This document shows positions 1-12,813 of a stretch of DNA of 64,000 nt, piece after piece. The notes under the pieces are model-generated. The model searched no databases. It was not told the origin of the DNA and saw nothing but the letters and a program-made list of their open reading frames with translations. The first letter of the stretch is position 1. Every line of letters starts with the position of its first letter. The position numbers and the translations under genes were made by a program. This DNA is from Euptelea pleiosperma (taxonomy: Eukaryota > Streptophyta > Magnoliopsida > Ranunculales > Eupteleaceae), in NCBI GenBank assembly GCA_035048495.1, contig CM068545.1, positions 45,626,450 through 45,690,449 of the forward strand, given 5' to 3'.

Positions 1-91
1 TTGACGCATGGATGGAGCAAACTTGTTTCGATTGTCCCGATCCTTGTTCCAAGACTTTAAATGTGTTGAAACAATTGCAATGGAACAGATT

Positions 92-1681
92 GAGTCAAAT
101 TACGAGATCCGGTTGCGAAAAAGTCACTTGTTATAAGCTTAGGAGTGTAACGCACAAACTGAGTCCAATTATAGTCATTGACACACGAACGGAGCAAACT
201 TGTTCCGACTGTCCCAAATCTTGTTCCAAGTCTTCAAATGTGTTAAATCAATTGTAATAGAAGATATTGAGTCAAATTACGAGGTCCAGTTGTGAAAAAG
301 TCACTAGTTATAAGCTAAGGAATGTAACGCACAAACTGAGTCCAATTAGAGTCATTGACGCACGAATGGGGCAAACTTGTTCTGACAGTCCCGAATCTTG
401 TTCAACACTTCAAATGTGTTAAAACAATTGTAATACAAGATATTGAGCCAAAATACGAAGTCCGGATACGAAAAAGTCAGTAATTATAGGCTTAGGAATG
501 TAACACCCAAACTGAGTCCCATTAGAGACATTGACGAACGAATGGAGCAAACTTGTTCCGACTGTCCCAAATCTTGTTCCAAGTCTTCAAATGTGTTAAA
601 ACAATTGTAATAAAAGATATTGAGTCAAATTACGAGGTCCGGTTGTGAAAAAGTCACTAGTTATAAGCTAAGGAATGTAACGCACAAACTGAGTCCAATT
701 AGAGTCATTGACGCACGAATGGGGCAAACTTGTTCCGACAAGCCCGAATCTTGTTCAACACTTCAAATGTGTTAAAACAATTGTAATACAAGATATTGAG
801 CCAAAATACGAAGTCCGGATACGAAAAAGTCAGTAATTATAGGCTTAGGAATGTAACACCCAAACTGAGTCCAATTAGAGACATTGACGAACGAATGGAG
901 CAAACTTGTTCCGACTGTCCCGAATCTTTTTTCAACAGTTCAAATGTGTTAAAACAATTGTAATGAAACATATTGAGTCAAATTACGAGGTCCGGTTGTG
1001 CAAAAGTCACTAGTTATAAGCTTGGGAATGTAACGCACAAACTGAGTGCAATTGGAGTCATTTACGCACGAATGGGGTAAACTTGTTCCGACAGTCCCGA
1101 ATCTTGTTCCAACACATCAAATGCGTTAAAACAATTGTAATAGAAGATATTGAGTCAAATTATGGATTCCGATTACGAAAAAGTAAGTAATTATAGGCTT
1201 AGGAATGTAACACACAAATTGAGTCCAATTAGAGACATTGACGAACGGATGGAGCAAACTTCTTTCGACTGTCCCAAATCTTGTTCATTATTTCAAATGT
1301 GTTGAAACAATAGTAATGGAAGAGTTTGAGTCAAATTACAGGGTCCGGTTGCGAAAAAGTCACTAGTTATAGGCTTTGGAATGTAACACACAAACTGAGT
1401 CCAAATAGAGACATTGTCGCACGGATGGAGCAAAATTGTTACGACTGTCCCGAATCTTTCTCAAACGCTTAAAATGTGTTGAAACAATAGTGATGGAAGA
1501 GTTTGAGTCAAATTACGATGTCCGGTTGCACAAAAGTCACTGGTTATAGGCTTCGGAATGTAACAAACAAACTGAGTCCAATTAGAGACATTGACGCACG
1601 GATGGAGCAAACTTGTTTCGATTGTCCCGAATCTTGTTCCAAGACTTTAAATGTGTTGAAACAATTGCAATGGAACAGATT
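92..1681 (+). repeat. 9-mer HOR copy 1
   Basis: This is the most divergent copy of the first array. Its m2 reads ggggcaaac where copies 2-8 read gtggcaaac, and its m3 reads ccggatacg where most later copies read ccggttacg. Its m1 ends with taaatcaattg. The same private variants occur in the isolated HOR copy at 35,015-36,604, so those two are sisters. The 91 bases before it are the end of an m9 monomer carrying the variants gcatggatgg and gatccttg, also shared with the 34.9 kb copy. Confidence 0.93.
445..797 (+). repeat. Two-monomer (353 bp) subunit duplicated inside each 9-mer HOR
   Basis: The m2+m3 pair (269-621) and the m4+m5 pair (622-974) are near copies at 353 bp spacing. Both pairs have ttataagctaagg in the first member and gagccaaaatacg in the second. 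They differ mainly at the end of the pair, where m3 ends with ttgttccaagtc and m5 with tttttcaacagt. The marked span runs from the start of m3 to the end of m4 and bridges the two copies. In the mosaic regions (for example 22,574-22,920 and 36,782-37,130) only one pair is present. Confidence 0.85.
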
Positions 1682-3271
1682 GAGTCAAATTACGAGATCC
1701 GGTTGCGAAAAAGTCACTTGTTATAAGCTTAGGAGTGTAACGCACAAACTGAGTCCAATTATAGCCATTGATGCACGAACAGAGCAAACTTGTTCCGACT
1801 GTCCCGAATCTTGTTCCAAGTCTTCAAATGTGTTAAAACAATTATAATAGAAGATATTGAGTCAAATTACGAGGTCCGGTTGTGAAAAAGTCACTAGTTA
1901 TAAGCTAAGGAATGTAACGCACAAACTGAGTCCAATTAGAGTCATTGACGCACGAATGTGGCAAACTTGTTCCGACAGTCCCAAATCTTGTTCAACACTT
2001 CAAATGTGTTAAAACAATTGTAATACAAGATATTGAGCCAAAATACGAAGTCCGGTTACAAAAAAGTCAGTAATTATAGGCTTAGGAATGTAACACCCAA
2101 ACTGAGTCCAATTAGAGACATTGACGAACGAATAGAGCAAACTTGTTCCGACTGTCCCAAATCTTGTTCCAAGTCTTCAAATATGTTAAAACAATTGTAA
2201 TAAAAGATATTGAGTCAAATTACGAGGTCCGGTTGTGAAAAAGTCACTAGTTATAAGCTAAGGAATGTAACGCACAAACTGAGTCCAATTAGAGTCATTG
2301 ACGCACGAATGGGGCAAACTTGTTCCGACAATCCCGAATCTTGTTCAACACTTCAAATGTGTTAAAACAATTGTAATACAAGATATTGAGCCAAAATACG
2401 AAGTCCGGATACGAAAAAGTCAGTAATTATAGGCTTAGGAATGTAACACCCAAACTGAGTCCAATTAGAGACATTGACGAACGAATGGAGCAAACTTGTT
2501 CCGACTGTCCCGAATCTTTTTTAAACAGTTCAAATGTGTTAAAACAATTGTAATGAAACATATTGAGTCAAATTACGAGGTCCGGTTGTGCAAAAGTCAT
2601 TAGTTATAAGCTTGGGAATGTAACGCACAAACTGAGTGCAATTGGAGTCATTTACGCACGAATGGGGTAAACTTGTTCCGACAGTCCCGAATCTTGTTCC
2701 AACACATCAAATGCGTTAAAACAATTGTAATAGAAGATATTGAGTCAAATTATGGATTCCGATTGCGAAAAAGTAAGTAATTATAGGCTTAGGAATGTAA
2801 CACACAAATTGACTCCAATTAGAGACATTGACGAACGGGTGGAGCAAACTTCTTTCGACTGTCCCAAATCTTGTTCATTATTTCAAATGTGTTGAAACAA
2901 TAGTAATGGAAGAGTTTGAGTCAAATTACAGGGTCCGGTTGCGAAAAAGTCACTAGTTATAGGCTTCGGAATGTAACACACAAACTGAGTCCAAATAGAG
3001 ACATTGACGCACGGATGGAGCAAAATTGTTACGACTGTCCCGAATCTTTCTCAAACACTTAAAATGTGTTGAAACAATAGTAATGGAAGAGTTTGAGTCA
3101 AATTACGATGTCCGGTTGCACAAAAGTCACTGGTTATAGGCTTCGGAATGTAACAAACAAACTGAGTCCAATTAGAGACATTGACGTACGGATGGAGCAA
3201 ACTTGTTTCGATTGTCCCGAATCTTGTTCCAAGACTTTAAATATGTTGAAACAATTGCAATGGAACAGATT
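1682..3271 (+). repeat. 9-mer HOR copy 2
   Basis: A full nine-monomer unit. Private differences include ttacaaaaaag in m3 near 2,056, gaatagagc near 2,130 and cgggtggagc near 2,837. In m7 and m8 it carries the 'B' states (gcgtta, gtttgag) of the alternating markers described for the 3,180 bp super-period, but not the B state caaatc in m8. Confidence 0.93.
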
Positions 3272-4861
3272 GAGTCAAATTACGAGATCCGGTTGCGAAA
3301 AAGTCACTTGTTATAAGCTTAGGAGTGTAACGCACAAACTGAGTCCAATTATAGCCATTGATGCACGAACAGAGCAAACTTGTTCCGACTGTCCCGAATC
3401 TTGTTCCAAGTCTTCAAATGTGTTAAAACAATTATAATAGAAGATATTGAGTCAAATTACGAGGTCCGGTTGTGAAAAAGTCACTAGTTATAAGCTAAGG
3501 AATGTAACGCACAAACTGAGTCCAATTAGAGTCATTGACGCACGAATGTGGCAAACTTGTTCCGACAGTCCCAAATCTTGTTCAACACTTCAAATGTGTT
3601 AAAACAATTGTAATACAAGATATTGAGCCAAAATACGAAGTCCGGTTACGAAAAAGTCAGTAATTATAGGCTTAGGAATGTAACACCCAAACTGAGTCCA
3701 ATTAGAGACATTGACGAACGAATGGAGCAAACTTGTTCCGACTGTCCCAAATCTTGTTCCAAGTCTTCAAATGTGTTAAAACAATTGTAATAAAAGATAT
3801 TGAGTCAAATTACGAGGTCCGGTTGTGAAAAAGTCACTAGTTATAAGCTAAGGAATGTAACGCACAAACTGAGTCCAATTAGAGTCATTGACGCACGAAT
3901 GGGGCAAACTTGTTCCGACAATCCCGAATCTTGTTCAACACTTCAAATGTGTTAAAACAATTGTAATACAAGATATTGAGCCAAAATACGAAGTCCGGAT
4001 ACGAAAAAGTCAGTAATTATAGGCTTAGGAATGTAACACCCAAACTGAGTCCAATTAGAGACATTGACGAACGAATGGAGCAAACTTGTTCCGACTGTCC
4101 CGAATCTTTTTTCAACAGTTCAAATGTGTTAAAACAATTGTAATGAAACATATTGAGTCAAATTACGAGGTCCGGTTGTGCAAAAGTCATTAGTTATAAG
4201 CTTGGGAATGTAACGCACAAACTGAGTGCAATTGGAGTCATTTACGCACGAATGGGGTAAACTTGTTCCGACAGTCCCGAATCTTGTTCCAACACATCAA
4301 ATGGGTTAAAACAATTGTAATAGAAGATATTGAGTCAAATTATGGATTCCGATTGCGAAAAAGTAAGTAATTATAGGCTTAGGAATGTAACACACAAATT
4401 GACTCCAATTAGAGACATTGACGAACGGATGGAGCAAACTTCTTTCGACTGTCCCAAATCTTGTTCATTATTTCAAATGTGTTGAAACAATAGTAATGGA
4501 AGAGTTGGAGTCAAATTACAGGGTCCGGTTGCGAAAAAGTCACTAGTTATAGGCTTCGGAATGTAACACACAAACTGAGTCCAAATAGAGACATTGACGC
4601 ACGGATGGAGCAAAATTGTTACGACTGTCCCGAATCTTTCTCAAACACTTAAAATGTGTTGAAACAATAGTAATGGAAGAGTTTGAGTCAAATTACGATG
4701 TCCGGTTGCACAAAAGTCACTGGTTATAGGCTTCGGAATGTAACAAACAAACTGAGTCCAATTAGAGACATTGACGCACGGATGGAGCAAACTTGTTTCG
4801 ATTGTCCCGAATCTTGTTCCAAGACTTTAAATGTGTTGAAACAATTGCAATGGAACAGATT
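3272..4861 (+). repeat. 9-mer HOR copy 3 (start of A/B alternation)
   Basis: A full unit. The first 'A' markers appear here: gggtta near 4,303 in m7 and agttggag near 4,504 in m8. From this point, copies alternate in state with a period of two HOR units. Confidence 0.92.
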
Positions 4862-6451
4862 GAGTCAAATTACGAGATCCGGTTGCGAAAAAGTCACTTG
4901 TTATAAGCTTAGGAGTGTAACGCACAAACTGAGTCCAATTATAGCCATTGATGCACGAACAGAGCAAACTTGTTCCGACTGTCCCGAATCTTGTTCCAAG
5001 TCTTCAAATGTGTTAAAACAATTATAATAGAAGATATTGAGTCAAATTACGAGGTCCAGTTGTGAAAAAGTCACTAGTTATAAGCTAAGGAATGTAACGC
5101 ACAAACTGAGTCCAATTAGAGTCATTGACGCACGAATGTGGCAAACTTGTTCCGACAGTCCCAAATCTTGTTCAACACTTCAAATGTGTTAAAACAATTG
5201 TAATACAAGATATTGAGCCAAAATACGAAGTCCGGTTACGAAAAAGTCAGTAATTATAGGCTTAGGAATGTAACACCCAAACTGAGTCCAATTAGAGACA
5301 TTGACGAACGAATGGAGCAAACTTGTTCCGACTGTCCCAAATCTTGTTCCAAGTCTTCAAATGTGTTAAAACAATTGTAATAAAAGATATTGAGTCAAAT
5401 TATGAGGTCCGGTTGTGAAAAAGTCACTAGTTATAAGCTAAGGAATGTAACGCACAAACTGAGTCCAATTAGAGTCATTGACGCACGAATGGGGCAAACT
5501 TGTTCCGACAATCCCGAATCTTGTTCAACACTTCAAATGTGTTAAAACAATTGTAATACAAGATATTGAGCCAAAATACGAAGTCCGGATACGAAAAAGT
5601 CAGTAATTATAGGCTTAGGAATGTAACACCCAAACTGAGTCCAATTAGAGACATTGACGAACGAATGGAGCAAACTTGTTCCGACTGTCCCGAATCTTTT
5701 TTCAACAGTTCAAATGTGTTAAAACAATTGTAATGAAACATATTGAGTCAAATTACGAGGTCCGGTTGTGCAAAAGTCATTAGTTATAAGCTTGGGAATG
5801 TAACGCACAAACTGAGTGCAATTGGAGTCATTTACGCACGAATGGGGTAAACTTGTTCCGACAGTCCCGAATCTTGTTCCAACACATCAAATGCGTTAAA
5901 ACAATTGTAATAGAAGATATTGAGTCAAATTATGGATTCCGATTGCGAAAAAGTAAGTAATTATAGGCTTAGGAATGTAACACACAAATTGACTCCAATT
6001 AGAGACATTGACGAACGGATGGAGCAAACTTCTTTCGACTGTCCCAAATCTTGTTCATTATTTCAAATGTGTTGAAACAATAGTAATGGAAGAGTTTGAG
6101 TCAAATTACAGGGTCCGGTTGCGAAAAAGTCACTAGTTATAGGCTTCGGAATGTAACACACAAACTGAGTCCAAATAGAGACATTGACGCACGGATGGAG
6201 CAAAATTGTTACGACTGTCCCAAATCTTTATCAAACACTTAAAATGTGTTTAAACAATAGTAATGGAAGAGTTTGAGTCAAATTACGATGTCCGGTTGCA
6301 CAAAAGTCACTGGTTATAGGCTTCGGAATGTAACAAACAAACTGAGTCCAATTAGAGACATTGACGCACGGATGGAGCAAACTTGTTTCGATTGTCCCGA
6401 ATCTTGTTCCAAGACTTTAAATGTGTTGAAACAATTGCAATGGAACAGATT
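4862..6451 (+). repeat. 9-mer HOR copy 4
   Basis: The first half carries A markers (gtccagttg near 5,055 in m2; attatgagg near 5,400 in m4). The second half carries B markers (gcgtta near 5,892; gtttgag near 6,092; cccaaatcttt near 6,219). It has a private cttta near 6,228 and gtgtttaaac near 6,246. Confidence 0.92.
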
Positions 6452-8042
6452 GAGTCAAATTACGAGATCCGGTTGCGAAAAAGTCACTTGTTATAAGCTT
6501 AGGAGTGTAACGCACAAACTGAGTCCAATTATAGCCATTGATGCACGAACAGAGCAAACTTGTTCCGACTGTCCCGAATCTTGTTCCAAGTCTTCAAATG
6601 TGTTAAAACAATTATAATAGAAGATATTGAGTCAAATTACGAGGTCCGGTTGTGAAAAAGTCACTAGTTATAAGCTAAGGAATGTAACGCACAAACTGAG
6701 TCCAATTAGAGTCATTGACGCACGAATGTGGCAAACTTGTTCCGACAGTCCCAAATCTTGTTCAACACTTCAAATGTGTTAAAACAATTGTAATACAAGA
6801 TATTGAGCCAAAATACGAAGTCCGGTTACGAAAAAGTCAGTAATTATAGGCTTAGGAATGTAACACCCAAACTGAGTCCAATTAGAGACATTGACGAACG
6901 AATGGAGCAAACTTGTTCCGACTGTCCCAAATCTTGTTCCAAGTCTTCAAATGTGTTAAAACAATTGTAATAAAAGATATTGAGTCAAATTACGAGGTCC
7001 GGTTGTGAAAAAGTCACTAGTTATAAGCTAAGGAATGTAACGCACAAACTGAGTCCAATTAGAGTCATTGACGCACGAATGGGGCAAACTTGTTCCGACA
7101 ATCCCGAATCTTGTTCAACACTTCAAATGTGTTAAAACAATTGTAATACAAGATATTGAGCCAAAATACGAAGTCCGGATACGAAAAAGTCAGTAATTAT
7201 AGGCTTAGGAATGTAACACCCAAACTGAGTCCAATTAGAGACATTGACGAACGAATGGAGCAAACTTGTTCCGACTGTCCCGAATCTTTTTTCAACAGTT
7301 CAAATGTGTTAAAACAATTGTAATGAAACATATTGAGTCAAATTACGAGGTCCGGTTGTGCAAAAGTCATTAGTTATAAGCTTGGGAATGTAACGCACAA
7401 ACTGAGTGCAATTGGAGTCATTTACGCACGAATGGGGTAAACTTGTTCCGACAGTCCCGAATCTTGTTCCAACACATCAAATGGGTTTAAAACAATTGTA
7501 ATAGAAGATATTGAGTCAAATTATGGATTCCGATTGCGAAAAAGTAAGTAATTATAGGCTTAGGAATGTAACACACAAATTGACTCCAATTAGAGACATT
7601 GACGAACGGATGGAGCAAACTTCTTTCGACTGTCCCAAATCTTGTTCATTATTTCAAATGTGTTGAAACAATAGTAATGGAAGAGTTGGAGTCAAATTAT
7701 AGGGTCCGGTTGCGAAAAAGTCACTAGTTATAGGCTTCGGAATGTAACACACAAACTGAGTCCAAATAGAGACATTGACGCACGGATGGAGCAAAATTGT
7801 TACGACTGTCCCGAATCTTTCTCAAACACTTAAAATGTGTTGAAACAATAGTAATGGAAGAGTTTGAGTCAAATTACGATGTCCGGTTGCACAAAAGTCA
7901 CTGGTTATAGGCTTCGGAATGTAACAAACAAACTGAGTCCAATTAGAGACATTGACGCACGGATGGAGCAAACTTGTTTCGATTGTCCCGAATCTTGTTC
8001 CAAGACTTTAAATGTGTTGAAACAATTGCAATGGAACAGATT
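6452..8042 (+). repeat. 9-mer HOR copy 5 (1,591 bp)
   Basis: One base longer than standard because of an extra T in gggtttaaaac near 7,485. The first half is in the B state (gtccggttg, attacgagg) and the m7-m8 region is in the A state (ggg, agttggag near 7,684). It also has a private ttatagggtcc near 7,698. Confidence 0.92.
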
Positions 8043-9633
8043 GAGTCAAATTACGAGATCCGGTTGCGAAAAAGTCACTTGTTATAAGCTTAGGAGTGTA
8101 ACGCACAAACTGAGTCCAATTATAGCCATTGATGCACGAACAGAGCAAACTTGTTCCGACTGTCCCGAATCTTGTTCCAAGTCTTCAAATGTGTTTAAAA
8201 CAATTATAATAGAAGATATTGAGTCAAATTACGAGGTCCAGTTGTGAAAAAGTCACTAGTTATAAGCTAAGGAATGTAACGCACAAACTGAGTCCAATTA
8301 GAGTCATTGACGCACGAATGTGGCAAACTTGTTCCGACAGTCCCAAATCTTGTTCAACACTTCAAATGTGTTAAAACAATTGTAATACAAGATATTGAGC
8401 CAAAATACGAAGTCCGGTTACGAAAAAGTCAGTAATTATAGGCTTAGGAATGTAACACCCAAACTGAGTCCAATTAGAGACATTGACGAACGAATGGAGC
8501 AAACTTGTTCCGACTGTCCCAAATCTTGTTCCAAGTCTTCAAATGTGTTAAAACAATTGTAATAAAAGATATTGAGTCAAATTATGAGGTCCGGTTGTGA
8601 AAAAGTCACTAGTTATAAGCTAAGGAATGTAACGCACAAACTGAGTCCAATTAGAGTCATTGACGCACGAATGGGGCAAACTTGTTCCGACAATCCCGAA
8701 TCTTGTTCAACACTTCAAATGTGTTAAAACAATTGTAATACAAGATATTGAGCCAAAATACGAAGTCCGGATACGAAAAAGTCAGTAATTATAGGCTTAG
8801 GAATGTAACACCCAAACTGAGTCCAATTAGAGACATTGACGAACGAATGGAGCAAACTTGTTCCGACTGTCCCGAATCTTTTTTCAACAGTTCAAATGTG
8901 TTAAAACAATTGTAATGAAACATATTGAGTCAAATTACGAGGTCCGGTTGTGCAAAAGTCATTAGTTATAAGCTTGGGAATGTAACGCACAAACTGAGTG
9001 CAATTGGAGTCATTTACGCACGAATGGGGTAAACTTGTTCCGACAGTCCCGAATCTTGTTCCAACACATCAAATGCGTTAAAACAATTGTAATAGAAGAT
9101 ATTGAGTCAAATTATGGATTCCGATTGCGAAAAAGTAAGTAATTATAGGCTTAGGAATGTAACACACAAATTGACTCCAATTAGAGACATTGACGAACGG
9201 ATGGAGCAAACTTCTTTCGACTGTCCCAAATCTTGTTCATTATTTCAAATGTGTTGAAACAATAGTAATGGAAGAGTTTGAGTCAAATTACAGGGTCCGG
9301 TTGCGAAAAAGTCACTAGTTATAGGCTTCGGAATGTAACACACAAACTGAGTCCAAATAGAGACATTGACGCACGGATGGAGCAAAATTGTTACGACTGT
9401 CCCAAATCTTTCTCAAACACTTAAAATGTGTTGAAACAATAGTAATGGAAGAGTTTGAGTCAAATTACGATGTCCGGTTGCACAAAAGTCACTGGTTATA
9501 GGCTTCGGAATGTAACAAACAAACTGAGTCCAATTAGAGACATTGACGCACGGATGGAGCAAACTTGTTTCGATTGTCCCGAATCTTGTTCCAAGACTTT
9601 AAATGTGTTGAAACAATTGCAATGGAACAGATT
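8043..9633 (+). repeat. 9-mer HOR copy 6 (1,591 bp)
   Basis: One base longer than standard because of an extra T in gtgtttaaaac near 8,192 at the end of m1. This extends the spurious satellite open frame through the HOR joint. It shares A markers in m2 and m4 (8,236; 8,584) and B markers in m7-m8 with copies 4 and 8. Confidence 0.92.
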
Positions 9634-11223
9634 GAGTCAAATTACGAGATCCGGTTGCGAAAAAGTCACTTGTTATAAGCTTAGGAGTGTAACGCACAAA
9701 CTGAGTCCAATTATAGCCATTGATGCACGAACAGAGCAAACTTGTTCCGACTGTCCCGAATCTTGTTCCAAGTCTTCAAATGTGTTAAAACAATTATAAT
9801 AGAAGATATTGAGTCAAATTACGAGGTCCGGTTGTGAAAAAGTCACTAGTTATAAGCTAAGGAATGTAACGCACAAACTGAGTCCAATTAGAGTCATTGA
9901 CGCACGAATGTGGCAAACTTGTTCCGACAGTCCCAAATCTTGTTCAACACTTCAAATGTGTTAAAACAATTGTAATACAAGATATTGAGCCAAAATACGA
10001 AGTCCGGTTACGAAAAAGTCAGTAATTATAGGCTTAGGAATGTAACACCCAAACTGAGTCCAATTAGAGACATTGACGAACGAATGGAGCAAACTTGTTC
10101 CGACTGTCCCAAATCTTGTTCCAAGTCTTCAAATGTGTTAAAACAATTGTAATAAAAGATATTGAGTCAAATTACGAGGTCCGGTTGTGAAAAAGTCACT
10201 AGTTATAAGCTAAGGAATGTAACGCACAAACTGAGTCCAATTAGAGTCATTGACGCACGAATGGGGCAAACTTGTTCCGACAATCCCGAATCTTGTTCAA
10301 CACTTCAAATGTGTTAAAACAATTGTAATACAAGATATTGAGCCAAAATACGAAGTCCGGATACGAAAAAGTCAGTAATTATAGGCTTAGGAATGTAACA
10401 CCCAAACTGAGTCCAATTAGAGACATTGACGAACGAATGGAGCAAACTTGTTCCGACTGTCCCGAATCTTTTTTCAACAGTTCAAATGTGTTAAAACAAT
10501 TGTAATGAAACATATTGAGTCAAATTACGAGGTCCGGTTGTGCAAAAGTCATTAGTTATAAGCTTGGGAATGTAACGCACAAACTGAGTGCAATTGGAGT
10601 CATTTACGCACGAATGGGGTAAACTTGTTCCGACAGTCCCGAATCTTGTTCCAACACATCAAATGGGTTAAAACAATTGTAATAGAAGATATTGAGTCAA
10701 ATTATGGATTCCGATTGCGAAAAAGTAAGTAATTATAGGCTTAGGAATGTAACACACAAATTGACTCCAATTAGAGACATTGACGAACGGATGGAGCAAA
10801 CTTCTTTCGACTGTCCCAAATCTTGTTCATTATTTCAAATGTGTTGAAACAATAGTAATGGAAGAGTTGGAGTCAAATTACAGGGTCCGGTTGCGAAAAA
10901 GTCACTAGTTATAGGCTTCGGAATGTAACACACAAACTGAGTCCAAATAGAGACATTGACGCACGGATGGAGCAAAATTGTTACGACTGTCCCGAATCTT
11001 TCTCAAACACTTAAAATGTGTTGAAACAATAGTAATGGAAGAGTTTGAGTCAAATTACGATGTCCGGTTGCACAAAAGTCACTGGTTATAGGCTTCGGAA
11101 TGTAACAAACAAACTGAGTCCAATTAGAGACATTGACGCACGGATGGAGCAAACTTGTTTCGATTGTCCCGAATCTTGTTCCAAGACTTTAAATGTGTTG
11201 AAACAATTGCAATGGAACAGATT
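9634..11223 (+). repeat. 9-mer HOR copy 7
   Basis: Standard 1,590 bp unit. It carries the B state in m2 and m4 and the A state in m7-m8 (gggtta near 10,663; agttggag near 10,864), matching copies 3 and 5. Confidence 0.92.
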
Positions 11224-12813
11224 GAGTCAAATTACGAGATCCGGTTGCGAAAAAGTCACTTGTTATAAGCTTAGGAGTGTAACGCACAAACTGAGTCCAA
11301 TTATAGCCATTGATGCACGAACAGAGCAAACTTGTTCCGACTGTCCCGAATCTTGTTCCAAGTCTTCAAATGTGTTAAAACAATTATAATAGAAGATATT
11401 GAGTCAAATTACGAGGTCCAGTTGTGAAAAAGTCACTAGTTATAAGCTAAGGAATGTAACGCACAAACTGAGTCCAATTAGAGTCATTGACGCACGAATG
11501 TGGCAAACTTGTTCCGACAGTCCCAAATCTTGTTCAACACTTCAAATGTGTTAAAACAATTGTAATACAAGATATTGAGCCAAAATACGAAGTCCGGTTA
11601 CGAAAAAGTCAGTAATTATAGGCTTAGGAATGTAACACCCAAACTGAGTCCAATTAGAGACATTGACGAACGAATGGAGCAAACTTGTTCCGACTGTCCC
11701 AAATCTTGTTCCAAGTCTTCAAATGTGTTAAAACAATTGTAATAAAAGATATTGAGTCAAATTATGAGGTCCGGTTGTGAAAAAGTCACTAGTTATAAGC
11801 TAAGGAATGTAACGCACAAACTGAGTCCAATTAGAGTCATTGACGCACGAATGGGGCAAACTTGTTCCGACAATCCCGAATCTTGTTCAACACTTCAAAT
11901 GTGTTAAAACAATTGTAATACAAGATATTGAGCCAAAATACGAAGTCCGGATACGAAAAAGTCAGTAATTATAGGCTTAGGAATGTAACACCCAAACTGA
12001 GTCCAATTAGAGACATTGACGAACGAATGGAGCAAACTTGTTCCGACTGTCCCGAATCTTTTTTCAACAGTTCAAATGTGTTAAAACAATTGTAATGAAA
12101 CATATTGAGTCAAATTACGAGGTCCGGTTGTGCAAAAGTCATTAGTTATAAGCTTGGGAATGTAACGCACAAACTGAGTGCAATTGGAGTCATTTACGCA
12201 CGAATGGGGTAAACTTGTTCCGACAGTCCCGAATCTTGTTCCAACACATCAAATGCGTTAAAACAATTGTAATAGAAGATATTGAGTCAAATTATGGATT
12301 CCGATTGCGAAAAAGTAAGTAATTATAGGCTTAGGAATGTAACACACAAATTGACTCCAATTAGAGACATTGACGAACGGATGGAGCAAACTTCTTTCGA
12401 CTGTCCCAAATCTTGTTCATTATTTCAAATGTGTTGAAACAATAGTAATGGAAGAGTTTGAGTCAAATTACAGGGTCCGGTTGCGAAAAAGTCACTAGTT
12501 ATAGGCTTCGGAATGTAACACACAAACTGAGTCCAAATAGAGACATTGACGCACGGATGGAGCAAAATTGTTACGACTGTCCCAAATCTTTCTCAAACAC
12601 TTAAAATGTGTTGAAACAATAGTAATGGAAGAGTTTGAGTCAAATTACGATGTCCGGTTGCACAAAAGTCACTGGTTATAGGCTTCGGAATGTAACAAAC
12701 AAACTGAGTCCAATTAGAGACATTGACGCACGGATGGAGCAAACTTGTTTCGATTGTCCCGAATCTTGTTCCAAGACTTTAAATGTGTTGAAACAATTGC
12801 AATGGAACAGATT
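11224..12813 (+). repeat. 9-mer HOR copy 8
   Basis: Standard 1,590 bp unit. It carries the A state in m2 and m4 (11,416; 11,762) and the B state in m7-m8, matching copies 4 and 6. This is the last complete unit of the regular array. Confidence 0.92.

Noticed and set aside
1625..1645. Possible CENP-B box (tcccgaatcttgttcc resembles half of the reverse-complement consensus)
   Set aside because: CCCG and the central T fit, but the required CGAA half reads TTCC, so none of those four bases match. The box is also not expected in plants.
1503..1847. Repeated 60-174 codon open frames with Cys-rich peptides (EQTCxDCPESCSK) on the + strand
   Set aside because: They start mostly at TTG, follow the satellite phase and exist because 177 bp is divisible by three and one frame lacks stops. 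They end whenever a 176 bp monomer shifts frame. There is no promoter, signal peptide or independent conservation. The Cys pattern is a by-product of the monomer DNA.
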